DNA from: Acuticoccus sp. MNP-M23
GTDB lineage: Bacteria > Pseudomonadota > Alphaproteobacteria > Rhizobiales > Amorphaceae
DNA length: 64,000 bases
NCBI RefSeq assembly: GCF_031195445.1
Contig: NZ_CP133480.1
Span: 3,154,501-3,218,500, forward strand
Direction of reading: 5' to 3'
Shown here: piece after piece, positions 9,611 through 20,500 of the stretch
Position numbering within the stretch: position 1 is the stretch's first letter
Layout: each line of letters opens with the position of its first letter
Translations under genes and position numbers: made by a program
The notes under the pieces: generated by a model
What the model saw: only the letters and a program-made list of their open reading frames with translations
Databases searched by the model: none
What the model was told of the DNA's origin: nothing

Positions 9611-9909
9611 AGTTCTCGCTGGGCGAAGCGGACCTCGGGCCGCCGCGGTGATGCGCTATGGGCTCCGACGAAGCGGCCAGCCGCGGGACGATGTCCAGCA
9701 TTCCAATCCCGGTCGCCACGTTGAGGGTGCGGCCAGCGGCGGCGGACTGGAGCCGCAGGGCCCCGATCGTTTTTGTTGACGAGCGCCACGCCGCCGGACG
9801 TCTCGGCGGACCATAACGCCTATTCCCGCCGCGTGCGGGCCGAGGTCCAGATCCCCGGTCGGACCCCGTAGGCCATTTCCGGGTGAGGGGGCGTCGACCC
9901 CCAAAGCCG
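9611..9909. other. No gene recognised
   Basis: High-GC sequence between the broken membrane-protein gene and the secreted inhibitor-like gene. Open frames exist on the minus strand (one carries ALVNKNDRGPAAP), but none has a recognisable family pattern. Probably decayed DNA. Confidence 0.4.
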
Positions 9910-10326
9910 TTACTGGATGGAGAGGTCGATGCGGAAGCCGGCGGTTTTCCCGGCGTCGGCGTCGGTGCCCATCTGGTAAACGCGGATCGCATAGTCACCG
10001 TCTGACGGTAGCGGCACGGTGGTGCTGTTGCCATCAATGGAACTGTTGTAGATCGCTTCGCCTGCGGATTCCGGCGGCAGAACGTTAAAGTAAACCGATC
10101 CAGTTCCGTTCGTTCCGTCCACTGTCAGTTCGATGAACATCTCCTGACCCGCTTTGGCGCCAAGCATGTAGTCGATGTATTCATCGCCTTCGATTGTTCC
10201 GTTGACCATGGTGCCGAAATTCCCTGGAGCGAACTCCACGACTGATTTCGATTGCGCCATGACCGGCCCAACGGGTGGTGCGGCAAGGATGAGAGTGAGA
10301 GCGAGGGCGGAAAGGGTGCGCTGCAT
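9910..10326 (-). CDS. Secreted protein resembling g-type lysozyme inhibitor (PliG-like)
   Basis: A 138-residue protein with a typical Sec signal peptide (MQRTLSALALTLILAAPPVGPVMA, cut after about residue 24). The mature part is a single beta-rich domain: VVEFAPGNFGTMVNGTIEGDEYIDYMLGAKAGQEM, then YFNVLPPESAGEAIYNSSIDGN and PLPSDGDYAIRVYQMG. This order (G-x-I-x-G-x-x-x-x-DY-x-L-x-A-x-x-GQ ... YFNVLPP ... DGDYxIRVYxM) matches small periplasmic proteins related to the E. coli inhibitor of goose-type lysozyme, and more loosely PPC domains. Likely a periplasmic defence against lysozyme-like enzymes, but function is inferred. The start at 10326 is set by the signal peptide; an in-frame ATG further upstream adds basic sequence that would spoil it. 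Confidence 0.6.
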   Translation of the reverse strand: MQRTLSALALTLILAAPPVGPVMAQSKSVVEFAPGNFGTMVNGTIEGDEYIDYMLGAKAGQEMFIELTVDGTNGTGSVYFNVLPPESAGEAIYNSSIDGNSTTVPLPSDGDYAIRVYQMGTDADAGKTAGFRIDLSIQ

Positions 10327-10486
10327 GTTGGAGTTCTTTCGCTTTGGTTGGGATAGGGTTGATCGGGGGCGTCGCGCCGGACCGCCGGCGCGGCGAGGCC
10401 CGCATTTTCGCCGGATGCCTCGCGTCTCAGGTTGACCCGCCTGATGCGGAACGATCACTCGACGATCGCGATTGCGAAGTTCGATC

Positions 10487-10773
10487 AGGTAAAGATGCCG
10501 CCGCCGGGCAGTTCACGGTAGTCCACCTCCTCCGGTCCGTGCATCGAGGTCTCCTGGCCGCGCTGGCCGGCGAAGAAGAAGGGCCCGGTCTCACGCGTCC
10601 TGACCTCGAAAGGTCATGTTGCCGCAGTTCTCAAGCGGAGAGGCAGTGCACGGCCCTTCGAACATCGCCACTTTCTCGGCGGTATTCGTCAGCTTGCATT
10701 TTCCAGAACCGGTAACGCGCTGCGCGGCGGTGCCGCTTTCAGGGCGGACGCTGAATGTGTGGTCCGTAAGGTC
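10487..10773 (-). pseudogene. Remnant of a small protein gene, frameshifted; family unknown
   Basis: Two minus-strand frames read as parts of one protein. The first, 10592-10765, gives DHTFSVRPESG, TGSGKCKLTNTAEKV and MFEGPCTASPLENCGNMTF, ending at a TGA. A one-base shift gives TGPFFFAGQRGQET and MHGPEEVDYRELPGGGIFT to a stop at 10487-10489. The cysteine pattern and beta-strand look suggest a small secreted protein, perhaps once partnered with the downstream inhibitor-like gene on the same strand. No start codon or signal peptide could be assigned. Confidence 0.35.
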
Positions 10774-11324
10774 TCTCTAAGCATTTGCATTGCTGTCCAA
10801 TTGAGGTTGTGTTATTTGCAATTTAGCGTTCGCTAAGATCTTATGTCTGCATCTCGGGGCTTCCGCTCTTCGCGATTGGTTCTCGCTCTCCGGGTGGAAT
10901 GTCTCATGGCGGGCAGCGCGAGCAGGGTGCAGATCCGTTGAGGGATATTTTTGCAAGCCGGGGAGGTGTTACTGACACGCCGCCCTCTCGCACGTCTATC
11001 CGCTAAGCGAATCCTGAACTTCGCTTCGGATATGTTTATGCGCTGGTGCATTGTCCGGATTTGCCGTGACCGCTCGTCTGAATGAGATGAAAAAATCTCC
11101 GTCGTTCCGGCGGTTCGACCGGACGCTTGACGCAAAACGGCGGGTTAAAGAACGTGGAATGTTCTCTGACTTGGCGAACGATCTGGCGTGACCCCCGCCT
11201 GCCGGGAGAGCGACGCCGTGTCGCGACGAAAACGTGCGATCTTACGCTCGCGGCGACGGAACGAAATTGCAGCCCGCACCCACCGCGGGCCAATCTCTGG
11301 CAAGCATGAGGAACGGAGTTCGCG
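10774..11324. other. Intergenic region before the AraC regulator; one perfect inverted repeat
   Basis: No convincing gene. It is less GC-rich than its surroundings around 10780-10840. TTAGCG-TT-CGCTAA at 10823-10836 is a perfect 6-bp inverted repeat that could be an operator. The block CGCTAAGCG near 10999 repeats part of it. Confidence 0.4.
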
Positions 11325-12287
11325 ATGAGCTTGCAGCGACGGCGGCGGATCATGGGAAGCGCTCTTTGTGGGGGCGGCGGCGTCGACATGTTTCCCGAAA
11401 CGCTCGACCTCACGTTTCTGGACCCGGACGCCGGATGGCTGGAGACGCGCTATGACACGCTCGGCAACGATGGGCTCGAGCTGTGGGAAGTGGTGTCGAC
11501 CGGCCATGAGGTGTCGTTGAATGAGCCCAACAAGGCGAGCGTGATTGTGCCGACGAGGGGCACGGTGGACGTCGCGACGCATGCGGGAGAGTATTCCGCC
11601 AGCCGCGGAAGCGCGCTCCTCTTTGGCCCCAATAATCGGCGCACGCGCGTGCGCCCGCACGCAAGCGGCACTTACGAAGCCCTCGTTCTCCTCGTTCCCC
11701 AAGCGAGCCATCAACGCGCGACAGGACCGCTGCGGCAGGATCTGGCACACGTCGAAGCCTGCCTCAAAGGCGGCGCGGGCACGCTGCAGGAGCTGACGGA
11801 TCATCTTCTGGCCCTTCGCGCCGTGCTGTCCGACCCACGGTCCGCGCCTGCCGGACAACGCGCCCGCGACAACAGCGCGGCTCTCCTTGCCGACCTTTTC
11901 GCCGAGCTCGTCGACAGCGTCGCCGGCGCGAAGACCACGGCGCGCAGCACGCCGGGGATCGAGTACGTCCGCCGTATCGAGGAACTGATGCGCGAGCATC
12001 ACGGCGACCCGCTCACGGTGAGCGAGCTCGCCGGCGCCGTAGGGCTCGGAAAGCGCTCTCTCCAGCTCGCCTTCAAACGTCACCGGGACACAACGCCGCG
12101 CGCCGCCCTGAGACGGATCCGTCTCGACGAGGCGCGCCAGCGCTTCGCCGCGGCCGACCCCGACGAGTCCGTGACGAGCATCGCTCTTGATACCGGCTTC
12201 ACGCACCTTGGCCGCTTTGCTGTCGAGTATCGCTCTGCCTTCGGTGAATCGCCCTCAGATACGCTGCGCCGCGCACGGTCGCGCTGA
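11325..12287 (+). CDS. AraC-family transcriptional regulator
   Basis: A 320-residue regulator. The N-terminal half is a cupin-like sensor region (SVIVPTRGTVDVATHAGEYSASRGSALLFGP). The C-terminal 100 residues are the double helix-turn-helix AraC domain: EYVRRIEELMREHHGDPLTVSELAGAVGLGKRSLQLAFKRH, then SVTSIALDTGFTHLGRFAVEYRSAFGESPSDTLRR. A GGAG 10 bases upstream favours the ATG at 11325; ATGs at 11352 and 11388 are possible alternatives. It precedes the ABC/HlyD/giant-protein genes on the same strand with 163 bases between, so it is the natural candidate controller of that secretion locus; this is inferred from position only. Confidence 0.85.
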   Translation: MSLQRRRRIMGSALCGGGGVDMFPETLDLTFLDPDAGWLETRYDTLGNDGLELWEVVSTGHEVSLNEPNKASVIVPTRGTVDVATHAGEYSASRGSALLFGPNNRRTRVRPHASGTYEALVLLVPQASHQRATGPLRQDLAHVEACLKGGAGTLQELTDHLLALRAVLSDPRSAPAGQRARDNSAALLADLFAELVDSVAGAKTTARSTPGIEYVRRIEELMREHHGDPLTVSELAGAVGLGKRSLQLAFKRHRDTTPRAALRRIRLDEARQRFAAADPDESVTSIALDTGFTHLGRFAVEYRSAFGESPSDTLRRARSR

Positions 12288-12450
12288 TTGCCGCGGGCGC
12301 GGCGGGACGCGGCGCCGATTCGCTTTCTGGATAGTTAACCGGGCCCGAACTGCGTACAGAGGTTGAGCGGGTTTGCGACGTTCGGTTGGTTTGCCGGCGC
12401 TGCCTATGTACCGTTCTGTCTGCCGAGTTCGCGGCGAGGAGCAGCTGTTC

Positions 12451-14058
12451 ATGACGCGAATCTGGCTCGTAGTCCTGTCGATTGGTTCAAACGTCCTCGC
12501 GCTCGCTCTTCCGCTCGCGCTGATCCAGATCTACGACCGGATCCTCGCCAACCAGGCCGTCGGCACCGCAGTCGTGCTGCTCTCGGCGGTCGCGATAGCG
12601 ATCATGCTCGACGCGCTCGTCCGTTTCGCCCGTTCGGCGATCATCGCCCGTCTCGGCACGACGGCCGAGTATCACCTCTCGATGCGTACGGCCGAGCGGA
12701 TCCTCGCGATGAGCCGCAAGGATCTGCTCGCGCTCGGCCGTGGGCGGATCGCCGAGCTCTTCGCCACGGTTGGCCGCACGCGCGACGTTCTCGTCGGCCA
12801 GTCGCTGCTTGCCCTGTTCGACGCACCGTTCGCCATCGTGTTCCTTGCGCTCGTCTGGTTCCTCGGCGGCGAGGTGGTGCTGGCCCCAATCGCGATCGTG
12901 GTGGTCTTCGGCACGGCGGCTATCGCCAGCATGGCCCTGAACCGGGCGGCTGTGCGCCGTCAGTTCGAGGCGTCCTCCGTTCACCGCTCGCAGTTCGTCA
13001 CGGCGGCGCGCAATGCCGAACTCTATCGCAGCATCGTGATCCCCGGTGAGGTGGCGGCCCGTCTCCGTCGCAGCGAGTTCGCGCGCTCGGCGGCAAGCGA
13101 ACAGTCGGAGATCCGCGGCTCCGCGCTTCTCGATATCAGCCAGGTCGGTGGCCTCGCATCGACCGTCGCTATCCTTCTTCTCGGCGCCCTTGCCGTGCTC
13201 GACGGGACGATGACGACCGGCGGCCTTGCGGCGTGCATGATCCTTGGCCAGCGGGCCGTTGGCTCCCTGCTCGGGGTCATCTCGGGCCTGGCCCGGCGGC
13301 AGCTCGCAGCAGCGGCCTACCGCGAGCTCGACCGCGTGCTCCGTACAGCAAGGGACGCCGACATTTCCGGCGAGGGCGCGGGCTCGTCCGACCGGGCGCT
13401 CGCCCCGATCGGTATCGAGATCAGCGTCCCCGGGCACCTGATAAAGGCCGCGCCCGGCGAGATGGTCGTCGTCCCCTCCGAGGAGAAAGACGAGGAGCTG
13501 CGCCTTTTCGGTCTCGTCGCCAAAGCACTTCTCGACGCGGAGCGGCCTTCCGGGACGGCGGCGGATCCGGCGACTGTGAGGCTGACAGAAGGGTCCGGCA
13601 CCGTTAATCCTGATCCGCGGGCCGTTTCGGTCGTCCCTCCGCTGCCGCCCGTCTTCCGCGGCACGATCCTTGACAACCTCACCGGCTTCGATGATCGCCG
13701 CGGTCAAAGGGCGATGGCGCTTGCGGACGGGCTCGGGCTCACCGACCTTGTCGGGCGACTTCCGGCCGGGTTCCAGACAAGGCTCGGGGCGGAGCTGTCG
13801 ATCCCGCTGTCGGACGGTGCGGTCAAGCGCATCGGTCTCGTCAGGGGGCTCTCCGCAGTGCCCGGCCTCGTCGTTCTCGGCCATCCCGAGGCGGCGCTCG
13901 ACAAGGATGGGGTCGACCGCCTCGCCACAACCCTCCGCGAGGTCTGTCCGGAGACGACCGTCCTTGCTTTCACGCGGTCGCAGCCGCTCCTGTTAGCAGC
14001 GTCCACCGTCGTGCCGCTTCCGGCATCCGTCGTCTCCGAAATGAGCGTGAGCGCATGA
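12451..14058 (+). CDS. Type I secretion ABC half-transporter with a degenerate ATPase domain (no Walker A)
   Basis: A 535-residue exporter half. Residues 1-290 are an ABC type-1 membrane domain resembling PrtD/HlyB ([27 protein letters not shown] ... [29 protein letters not shown]). The C-terminal part keeps the ABC fold order but lacks the ATP-binding loop: where GxxGxGKST is expected, near residue 335, it reads [19 protein letters not shown]. The signature is [10 protein letters not shown] and the Walker B region is [21 protein letters not shown] and [10 protein letters not shown], typical of HlyB-type NBDs, are kept, so this is a diverged NBD rather than an unrelated domain. It probably pairs with the next gene product, which it overlaps by ATGA. 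Start at 12451 chosen because it begins the first membrane helix; an in-frame ATG exists at 12373. Confidence 0.8.
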   Translation: MTRIWLVVLSIGSNVLALALPLALIQIYDRILANQAVGTAVVLLSAVAIAIMLDALVRFARSAIIARLGTTAEYHLSMRTAERILAMSRKDLLALGRGRIAELFATVGRTRDVLVGQSLLALFDAPFAIVFLALVWFLGGEVVLAPIAIVVVFGTAAIASMALNRAAVRRQFEASSVHRSQFVTAARNAELYRSIVIPGEVAARLRRSEFARSAASEQSEIRGSALLDISQVGGLASTVAILLLGALAVLDGTMTTGGLAACMILGQRAVGSLLGVISGLARRQLAAAAYRELDRVLRTARDADISGEGAGSSDRALAPIGIEISVPGHLIKAAPGEMVVVPSEEKDEELRLFGLVAKALLDAERPSGTAADPATVRLTEGSGTVNPDPRAVSVVPPLPPVFRGTILDNLTGFDDRRGQRAMALADGLGLTDLVGRLPAGFQTRLGAELSIPLSDGAVKRIGLVRGLSAVPGLVVLGHPEAALDKDGVDRLATTLREVCPETTVLAFTRSQPLLLAASTVVPLPASVVSEMSVSA

Positions 14059-16157
14059 ACACCCATGCCGTGCCACCCGCACCCGGTGACGTCGCGCCGG
14101 TGGAGATTGCTGACGCCAGCCGCGTGGCGACACCGCTCGAGGCGATCCTCCCGGAGGTCCTTGGCAGGCTCGACTGGCAGCGCAGGGAAGAGGTCTTCGC
14201 GAGCGCGCTCCCAAGGCAGGACGGTCTCTCGAGCCTCGACGACGCTGCCCTTGGCCTCGGGCTTCTCGGCATCTCCGCCACCGTCCACCGCACCGTGCCG
14301 CCGTCGTGGAAAGACGGGCTCGACGGCGCCCTCGTCGCCGTCGGCCGCAAGGGCGCCTTCGCCATCGTGCGCAGCCACGGCGAGGTCTCCTGCCTTTCCG
14401 ACGTCGAGGCAACCGAGGTCAAGATCGCCGCGCGGGTGCGCGGCGCCTCGCGCCTCATGCATGTGCGCCGCCTGTCTGCGGAAGATGCCAACACCGTTAC
14501 CGTCCGCGCCATCGATGAGCGGATCGCGCGGGGCATCCGGTTCGGATTGCTCCTTTCGTTTCTCATCAACGCGATCGCGGTCACGATCCCGTTTTTCACG
14601 ATGGCGATCTACGACCGCGTCCTCGGCGCGAGCGCGCCGAAATCGCTCCTCCCGCTGATCCTGGGCGGTGCGATCGCGGTCGCCGTCATTCTTGTCCTGC
14701 GCAGAATGCGCGCCCGCTTCCTCGCAGCCGAGCATGCGCGCCTGTCAGCTGCCATCACCAGCGCCATGGAGACCCGGCTGCTGCGCCTTCCCTTCGGATC
14801 GCTCCAGCGCCAGTCCGTCGAGGGTCTGGAAGGGCGGGTCCGGGGCGCGACGCGCGCGGCCGACGTCTTCGCCTCGGCCAACACGAACGCCCTGTTCGAC
14901 GGACCATTCGTCCCGATCTCGGTGGCGGCGATTGCGTTCGTCGGCGGGCTCATGGTTCTCATCCCGGCGATCTACCTGGCGATGTTCCTGCTCGTGGGAT
15001 GGCTCCTGGCGCGGCCGGCGCAGCACCTTGAGCCGGAGATCGCGAAGGCGACGACCGAGCGTGCCGCACTCCTGTCCGATCTTGGCGAGCACGCCGCCGA
15101 CATCCGGGCGACCGGGGGCGCGGCGGACTGGCTGCGCCGCTTCGCCGAAGTGTCCCAGCGCGCGGCGAAGGCGAGCTACGGTGCCGGCGCGCGGTCCGCC
15201 GCGGTCCAGTCCATCGGCTACCTGCTGGGGACGGGGGCGGCGCTCGCGACGCTTTCAATCGGCGTCGGCCTCGCGCTCGAGGGGGCGATCCTTCCCGGTG
15301 TCTTGATCGGCACGATGCTCCTCGTGTGGCGCATCACCGGGCCGGCACAGGCGTTCTTCTTCGGCCTGCCGCGCCTCATCGGGGTCCGTCATTCGATGGT
15401 GAACCTTCGCAAGTCCTTCGCCATCGCCACGGTCGCCGCACCGGATGTCGTTCGCGAGCCATTCCCCGACGTCGCCCCCGCGGTCGAATGCCAGGGGGTC
15501 TTCTTTCGCTATCTGCCCGACATGGACCCGGCGCTCACCGGCGTCTCCTTCAGGGTGGAGCCAGGCCAGACGACCGTCATCATGGGTCCGAACGGGGCGG
15601 GCAAGAGCACGCTCCTGCGAGTTCTCGCTGGCCTTCTCCAGCCTCAGTCCGGCCGCGTCCTCGTCAACGGCCGCGACCTTCACCAGTACGATCCGGACGA
15701 GGTCGTCCTCCTGAGCGGCTATGTGCCGTCCGCCGCGCAGTACGCGCTGTGGCACCCGGAAGCCTTCGCCGCCGGCGCGTCAGGGCTGCGCAGCGGCGCG
15801 TCCGGCACCTGGAGCGCTGCCGACGCCCTCGCGTCCGCCGTCGCCTCCGTGGAGCGGCGCGCGCACTGGTTCGTCGACGGAGAGCAGCCCCGATCCCTCG
15901 GTTCCGGCAAACGCCAGCCCAGCATCTACCTTCTCGACGACCCGCTCGCCTTCGCGGACGAGGCCGCCACGGCAGCCTTCTTGGCGTTTCTCGAAGCGAA
16001 CCGGGGGCGCGCGACGATCTTCCTGACCACCCACGATGTTTCACTCGTTCCGATGGCGGACAACGCCCTTATCCTGGACAAGGGCGGCGTCGCCTTCTTC
16101 GGCCCCGTGCCGAAGGAAGCGGAGCAGGCCGCCGAGCCGAAGATGGTTCTCGCATGA
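14055..16157 (+). CDS. Type I secretion ABC half-transporter with N-terminal accessory domain and atypical ATPase
   Basis: A 700-residue exporter half. Residues 1-150 form a soluble N-terminal domain in the place of the C39-like domain of HlyB-type transporters, with no catalytic Cys/His pattern. Residues 155-440 are the membrane domain ([38 protein letters not shown] is very HlyB/PrtD-like). The NBD has an intact Walker A ([12 protein letters not shown], near residue 510), but the signature is SLGSGKRQ near 615 and Walker B is YLLDDPLAF, with Asp where the catalytic Glu should be; the switch His is present (LTTHDVSL). The segment between the Q-loop and the signature is rich in Ala/Ser/Gly. 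Together with the previous product it would form a heterodimer with at most one ATP site. Overlaps hlyD by ATGA. Confidence 0.82.
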   Translation: MNTHAVPPAPGDVAPVEIADASRVATPLEAILPEVLGRLDWQRREEVFASALPRQDGLSSLDDAALGLGLLGISATVHRTVPPSWKDGLDGALVAVGRKGAFAIVRSHGEVSCLSDVEATEVKIAARVRGASRLMHVRRLSAEDANTVTVRAIDERIARGIRFGLLLSFLINAIAVTIPFFTMAIYDRVLGASAPKSLLPLILGGAIAVAVILVLRRMRARFLAAEHARLSAAITSAMETRLLRLPFGSLQRQSVEGLEGRVRGATRAADVFASANTNALFDGPFVPISVAAIAFVGGLMVLIPAIYLAMFLLVGWLLARPAQHLEPEIAKATTERAALLSDLGEHAADIRATGGAADWLRRFAEVSQRAAKASYGAGARSAAVQSIGYLLGTGAALATLSIGVGLALEGAILPGVLIGTMLLVWRITGPAQAFFFGLPRLIGVRHSMVNLRKSFAIATVAAPDVVREPFPDVAPAVECQGVFFRYLPDMDPALTGVSFRVEPGQTTVIMGPNGAGKSTLLRVLAGLLQPQSGRVLVNGRDLHQYDPDEVVLLSGYVPSAAQYALWHPEAFAAGASGLRSGASGTWSAADALASAVASVERRAHWFVDGEQPRSLGSGKRQPSIYLLDDPLAFADEAATAAFLAFLEANRGRATIFLTTHDVSLVPMADNALILDKGGVAFFGPVPKEAEQAAEPKMVLA

Positions 16158-17539
16158 CACGGTCAAAGAAAACCCGCGCCCCCTACGATTCCTTCGAGAT
16201 CAACGACGGGCCCGCCGTCCGGCTCGCCAACCTGGGCGCGCTCGTTGCCATCCTGGGCGTCGGCGCCCTTGTCGCCTGGATGGTGCTGACGCCGGTCGAC
16301 GAGGTGGCGAAGGCACGCGGGACTGTCGAGCCTGTTACCGAAGTCCAGCGGCTCCAGACCGAGTTCGGCGGTGCCCTTTCCAAGATACACGTGCGCAAGG
16401 GCGATCTCGTCGAGGCATTCGACCCGATCGTGTCGTTCGACACGGCCGAAGCGGCCTCCGAGTTGCGCGAGGCGCGGGCGAAGGAGCTCGCCCTGCTTCT
16501 CGAGAGGGAGCGCCTGGCTGCGCTCGTGGAGGAGCGTGATCCGCAATTTGAGATGATTGCTCGCGCTGCCGGCAGCGGCGCGACGGCATCCAGCGTCCAT
16601 CGTCCGGGGTCGCACGACGCAGATGATCGCCTCCGGAGCGACATCCAGGCCGCGCGGCGCGAGAGTGCAGCACTTACCGCCCGTCGCGCGTTCCTCGAGA
16701 ACGAACGTCAGGTGATCGACCGGCAGATCGCCGAGAAGGAAGCGGACCTGGCCGCAATCGCGGAGGAGCGGCCTGCCGTGCAGCGGCAGCTCGCCGTGGC
16801 GGCGGAAGACGTGGAAACGGTCCGAGACCTCGTGGATCGGGGCCTCGCCCCGCGCCCCCGCTTTGTCGAGGCGGTCGAGGCAGAGGCACGCTTCAACTAC
16901 GATCTTGCCAGTCTGACCGGCCGCGAGACCGTCCTGAAGGCAGAGATTGCGGAGCTGATGGAGGCACAGGAGCGGATCGGTCTCAACGAGGCGGCCGAGG
17001 CGCGAGCGCGGATCTCGCAGATCAACGGGGAGCTTCCCGTGGTCGCAGAGCAGATCGTCCGCCTTGTCCGCCGGGTCAACGCAACCGAGCTGCGCGCGCC
17101 GGTGGCCGGCTTCGTCCAGACAATCCCGGACACGGCCGTTGGCCGGGTGTTCGAATCCGGCGGGCTCGTGGCCGAGATCGTGCCCAAGGACGTGGAGCTT
17201 CGCTTCGCGGGGCAGCTTTTGCCGCGTGACGTCGGTTTCGTCACGCGCGGCCAGCCGGTGAGGCTCAAGATCGACGCCTTCGACTTCAGCCGGTACGGCG
17301 CGCTGGACGGAAAGGTCTCGGAGATCTCTCCCACCACGATCGTCGACGAACGCGGCAACGCCTTCTACGAAATTCTCGTTTCGCTCGACAAGACGTACTT
17401 CCGCGACGACCCGGACGCGTTCGCGCTTCTGCCGGGCATGACGGGCGAGGGGGACGTTCTGACCGGAAAGAAGACCGTCTTCGAGTACGTCTGGAAGCCG
17501 ATCTATACGAATCTCGATCTCGCCTTCGCCGAGCGCTGA
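16154..17539 (+). CDS. HlyD-family membrane fusion (periplasmic adaptor) protein of type I secretion
   Basis: A 461-residue adaptor: short cytoplasmic N-terminus, one transmembrane helix at about residues 26-45 ([20 protein letters not shown]), then a half-lipoyl segment ([33 protein letters not shown]). A long alpha-helical hairpin rich in Glu/Arg/Ala spans about residues 95-310. The second lipoyl half ([13 protein letters not shown]) and a beta-barrel ([27 protein letters not shown]) follow. It bridges the inner-membrane ABC pair to a TolC-like outer-membrane channel not encoded nearby. ATG at 16154 overlaps the previous stop; the large secreted protein begins 10 bases after its stop. Confidence 0.92.
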   Translation: MTRSKKTRAPYDSFEINDGPAVRLANLGALVAILGVGALVAWMVLTPVDEVAKARGTVEPVTEVQRLQTEFGGALSKIHVRKGDLVEAFDPIVSFDTAEAASELREARAKELALLLERERLAALVEERDPQFEMIARAAGSGATASSVHRPGSHDADDRLRSDIQAARRESAALTARRAFLENERQVIDRQIAEKEADLAAIAEERPAVQRQLAVAAEDVETVRDLVDRGLAPRPRFVEAVEAEARFNYDLASLTGRETVLKAEIAELMEAQERIGLNEAAEARARISQINGELPVVAEQIVRLVRRVNATELRAPVAGFVQTIPDTAVGRVFESGGLVAEIVPKDVELRFAGQLLPRDVGFVTRGQPVRLKIDAFDFSRYGALDGKVSEISPTTIVDERGNAFYEILVSLDKTYFRDDPDAFALLPGMTGEGDVLTGKKTVFEYVWKPIYTNLDLAFAER

Positions 17540-17549
17540 GGAACACACC

Positions 17550-20500
17550 ATGGCTGGTCGGAAGAATGACCCGAGAGGCACGCGACCCCGCCCCGAAGCG
17601 GAAGGGGAAGACGCGCCCCGGCGGATGGATCGCGACAATGCGGCGACGCGCAAGCGCTCTGAAGAGGGCTTCGGCTGGCTCGCCCGGGCGCTCGGTGGTC
17701 TGTTCGGCGGGACGAAGGCGGCCGACGCGGAAGGAACCCCCGCCGGGCCGGTCGAGAGGGAACCGGACCTTCCGCCCGCGCAAGCGGCGGATGGCGTCGA
17801 CACCGCTCGACCGGCACCTCAATCTCCGGCCGACGACGGAGCCCACGCGCCGGCGGCATCGCCGCGAACGTCGGAGTTCACCCCGAAAGGCGCCGTCACG
17901 GGGCAAATGGAACCCTCCGGCGTCACCGTCGCCTCTCCGCTCGCGCCGCACGCTCCCCATGGCAGCGCCGGCCCGTTCCCGCAGCCGTCGCACGGATCGC
18001 CCGGGCAACCGTTGCCGGGCAATCCGTCGGTCACGCCCCCGCCGGAGACGGGCGAGCCCCTGACGGTCGGCGGTCACGGTGAGGTGCCGGGGCGGGTGCC
18101 GGAGCCTGGCACGACTGGCACGGCCGTGCCTCCTCTTGTGCCGCCGACGCTGAATACGCCCGACCAGGTGCCAGGGCAGATCCCGCAGCCGACGGCCACG
18201 GGGACGGCCGTGCCTCCGCTGATGCCGCCAACGCTCGGCAACGACAAGACCCCGAACCTCGCGCCGCAGCAGACGACGCCGCCAGATCACCTGGCACCGG
18301 ACCGCGTGCCGCCGACGCTCGGCAACGACAAGACGCCAAATCTCGCCCCGCAGCAGACGACGCCGCCGGATCACCTTGCGCCTGACCGCGTGCCGCCGAC
18401 ACTCGGCAACGACAAGACCCCAAACCTCGCCCCGCAGCAGACGACGCCGCCGGACCATCTGGCGCCGGACCGCGTGCCGCCGACGCTGGGCAACGACAAG
18501 ACCCCAAACCTCGCCCCGCAGCAGACAACGCCGCCGGACCACCTGGCGCCGGACCGCGTGCCGCCGACGCTCGGCAACGACAAGACCCCGAACCTCGCCC
18601 CGCAGCAGATGACGCCGCCGGACCATCTGGCGCCGGACCGCGTGCCGCCGACGCTGGGAAACGACAAGACCCCAAACCTCGCGCGGCAGCAGACTTCGAC
18701 GCCGGATCACCTGGCGCCGGACCGGGTGCCGCCGACACTCGGCAACGACAAGACCCCAAACCTCGCGCCGCAGCAGACGACGCCGCCGGACTACCTTGCG
18801 CCGGATCGCGTGCCGCCCACGCTCGGCAACGACAAGACGCCAAACCTCGCGCCGCAGCAGACGACGCCGCCGGACCACCTTGCGCCGGACCGCGTGCCGC
18901 CGACACTCGGCAATGACAAGACCCCGAACCTCGCCCCGCAGCAGACGACGCCGCCGGACCACCTTGCGCCGGACCGCGTGCCGCCGACACTCGGCAACGA
19001 CAAGACCCCGAACCTCGCCCCGCAGCAGATGACGACGCCAGATCATCTGGCGCCGGACCGCGTGCCGCCAACGCTGGGCAACGACAAGACGCCGAACCTC
19101 GCCCCGCACATCCCGCAGATCCTTGGGGCCGATACCAGTCATGTGACCGAGGACACGGTCCTGACAGCGGGCGGCAAACTCGACATCGTCGATCCGGACC
19201 GGGGAGAGGCCGCGTTCACCGCGCAGCCGTCGGCTGCGGGCGCGCACGGGACGTTCTCGGTCAAGCCGGACGGTACCTGGACCTACCAGCTCGACAATTC
19301 TCAACCTGCCGTTCAGCAGCTCGGTCGCGGGGAGCACCTGACGGACCTTTTGATGGTCACGTCCGTCGATGGCACCCGGCACGCGCTGACGGTCGAGATC
19401 CGCGGCGTAATCGACGCCCCGGCTCTGACGGTCACGGCGACCCAGGGCACCGATCACGCGACCGCGACGGCGGGCAACAATGCAACGGCGACGCTGGCGG
19501 CCACGGAGGATCACCCGATCGGGCTCGCAATCGCGACGTCCCTCGTCGACAAGGACCCGACGGAGCACCTGCCGGCCAGCCTTACCATCGACGGCGTGCC
19601 CGCCGGGGCAACGCTGAACCACGGTGTCGCTGATTCCAGATTCCCCGGAAGATGGACCGTGAACTCAACGGAACTGGGCAGCCTCGAACTGACGCCGCCC
19701 AAGGATTTCACCGGCCCGATCACCCTCAAGGTCTCGGAGTTCGTGGTCGACCTGTCGCCGGGTGAAGGGGCGCCGGCAGCATCCGCGGAGGCAACGCTCC
19801 ACATCAACGTGGCGCCCGTGCAGGAACCCGCCGTGATCGGCGGCACGGATGCCGGATCGCTCACCGAAGATACCAACCTTCAGACCGGGCATCTGCAAAC
19901 TGGCGGCGCGCTGACCATCACCGACGTCGATGCAGGGGAGGCCGCGTTCACGCCGGTCGCCGGCGCGGCAGGCGCGGGACGATACGGCACGTTCACGCTC
20001 GATGCGCAGGGGCACTGGAACTACACAGCCGACAACGCGCAGACCGCAATCGACCAGCTCGGCCCGAAGGACACCCTCACTGACACCTTTACGGTCACCA
20101 GCGTCGACGGAACGACGCACGACATCACCGTAACCATTGCGGGCAAGAACGACCGTCCGGTGATCACGACGGCAGTGCGGCAGACCGACGGCGACGTGAC
20201 CGAGGACAACGCGGCGCATGTCACCGCCACCGGGACGTTGACGGCGACGGACATTGACAACGCGACCGGCGATCTGACGTGGAAGGTCGTCGGCGGCGGA
20301 CACGGAACATTCGGCAGCGTGTCAATCGACGCCCACACCGGGCAGTGGACCTATACGCTTGATAACGGCAAGCCGGAGACCCAGCAGCTGGGCGAGGGGC
20401 AGACGCAGACCGACCAGATTCAGATTGGCGTTCTCGATCCCAACCACGGGTACTCCTTGCGTACCCTTCACTTCGAGGTGCACGGCACGAACGACGCCCC

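Noticed and set aside
18225-19107. CRISPR-like regular repeat array
   Set aside because: The repeats are 84 bp head-to-tail without spacers, keep one reading frame and lie inside a coding region.
17286-19622. A 778-codon minus-strand frame over the hlyD end and giant protein repeats
   Set aside because: It is the complement of the proline-rich repeats (monotonous RRHAVRRQ-type peptide). No start signals or conservation pattern.
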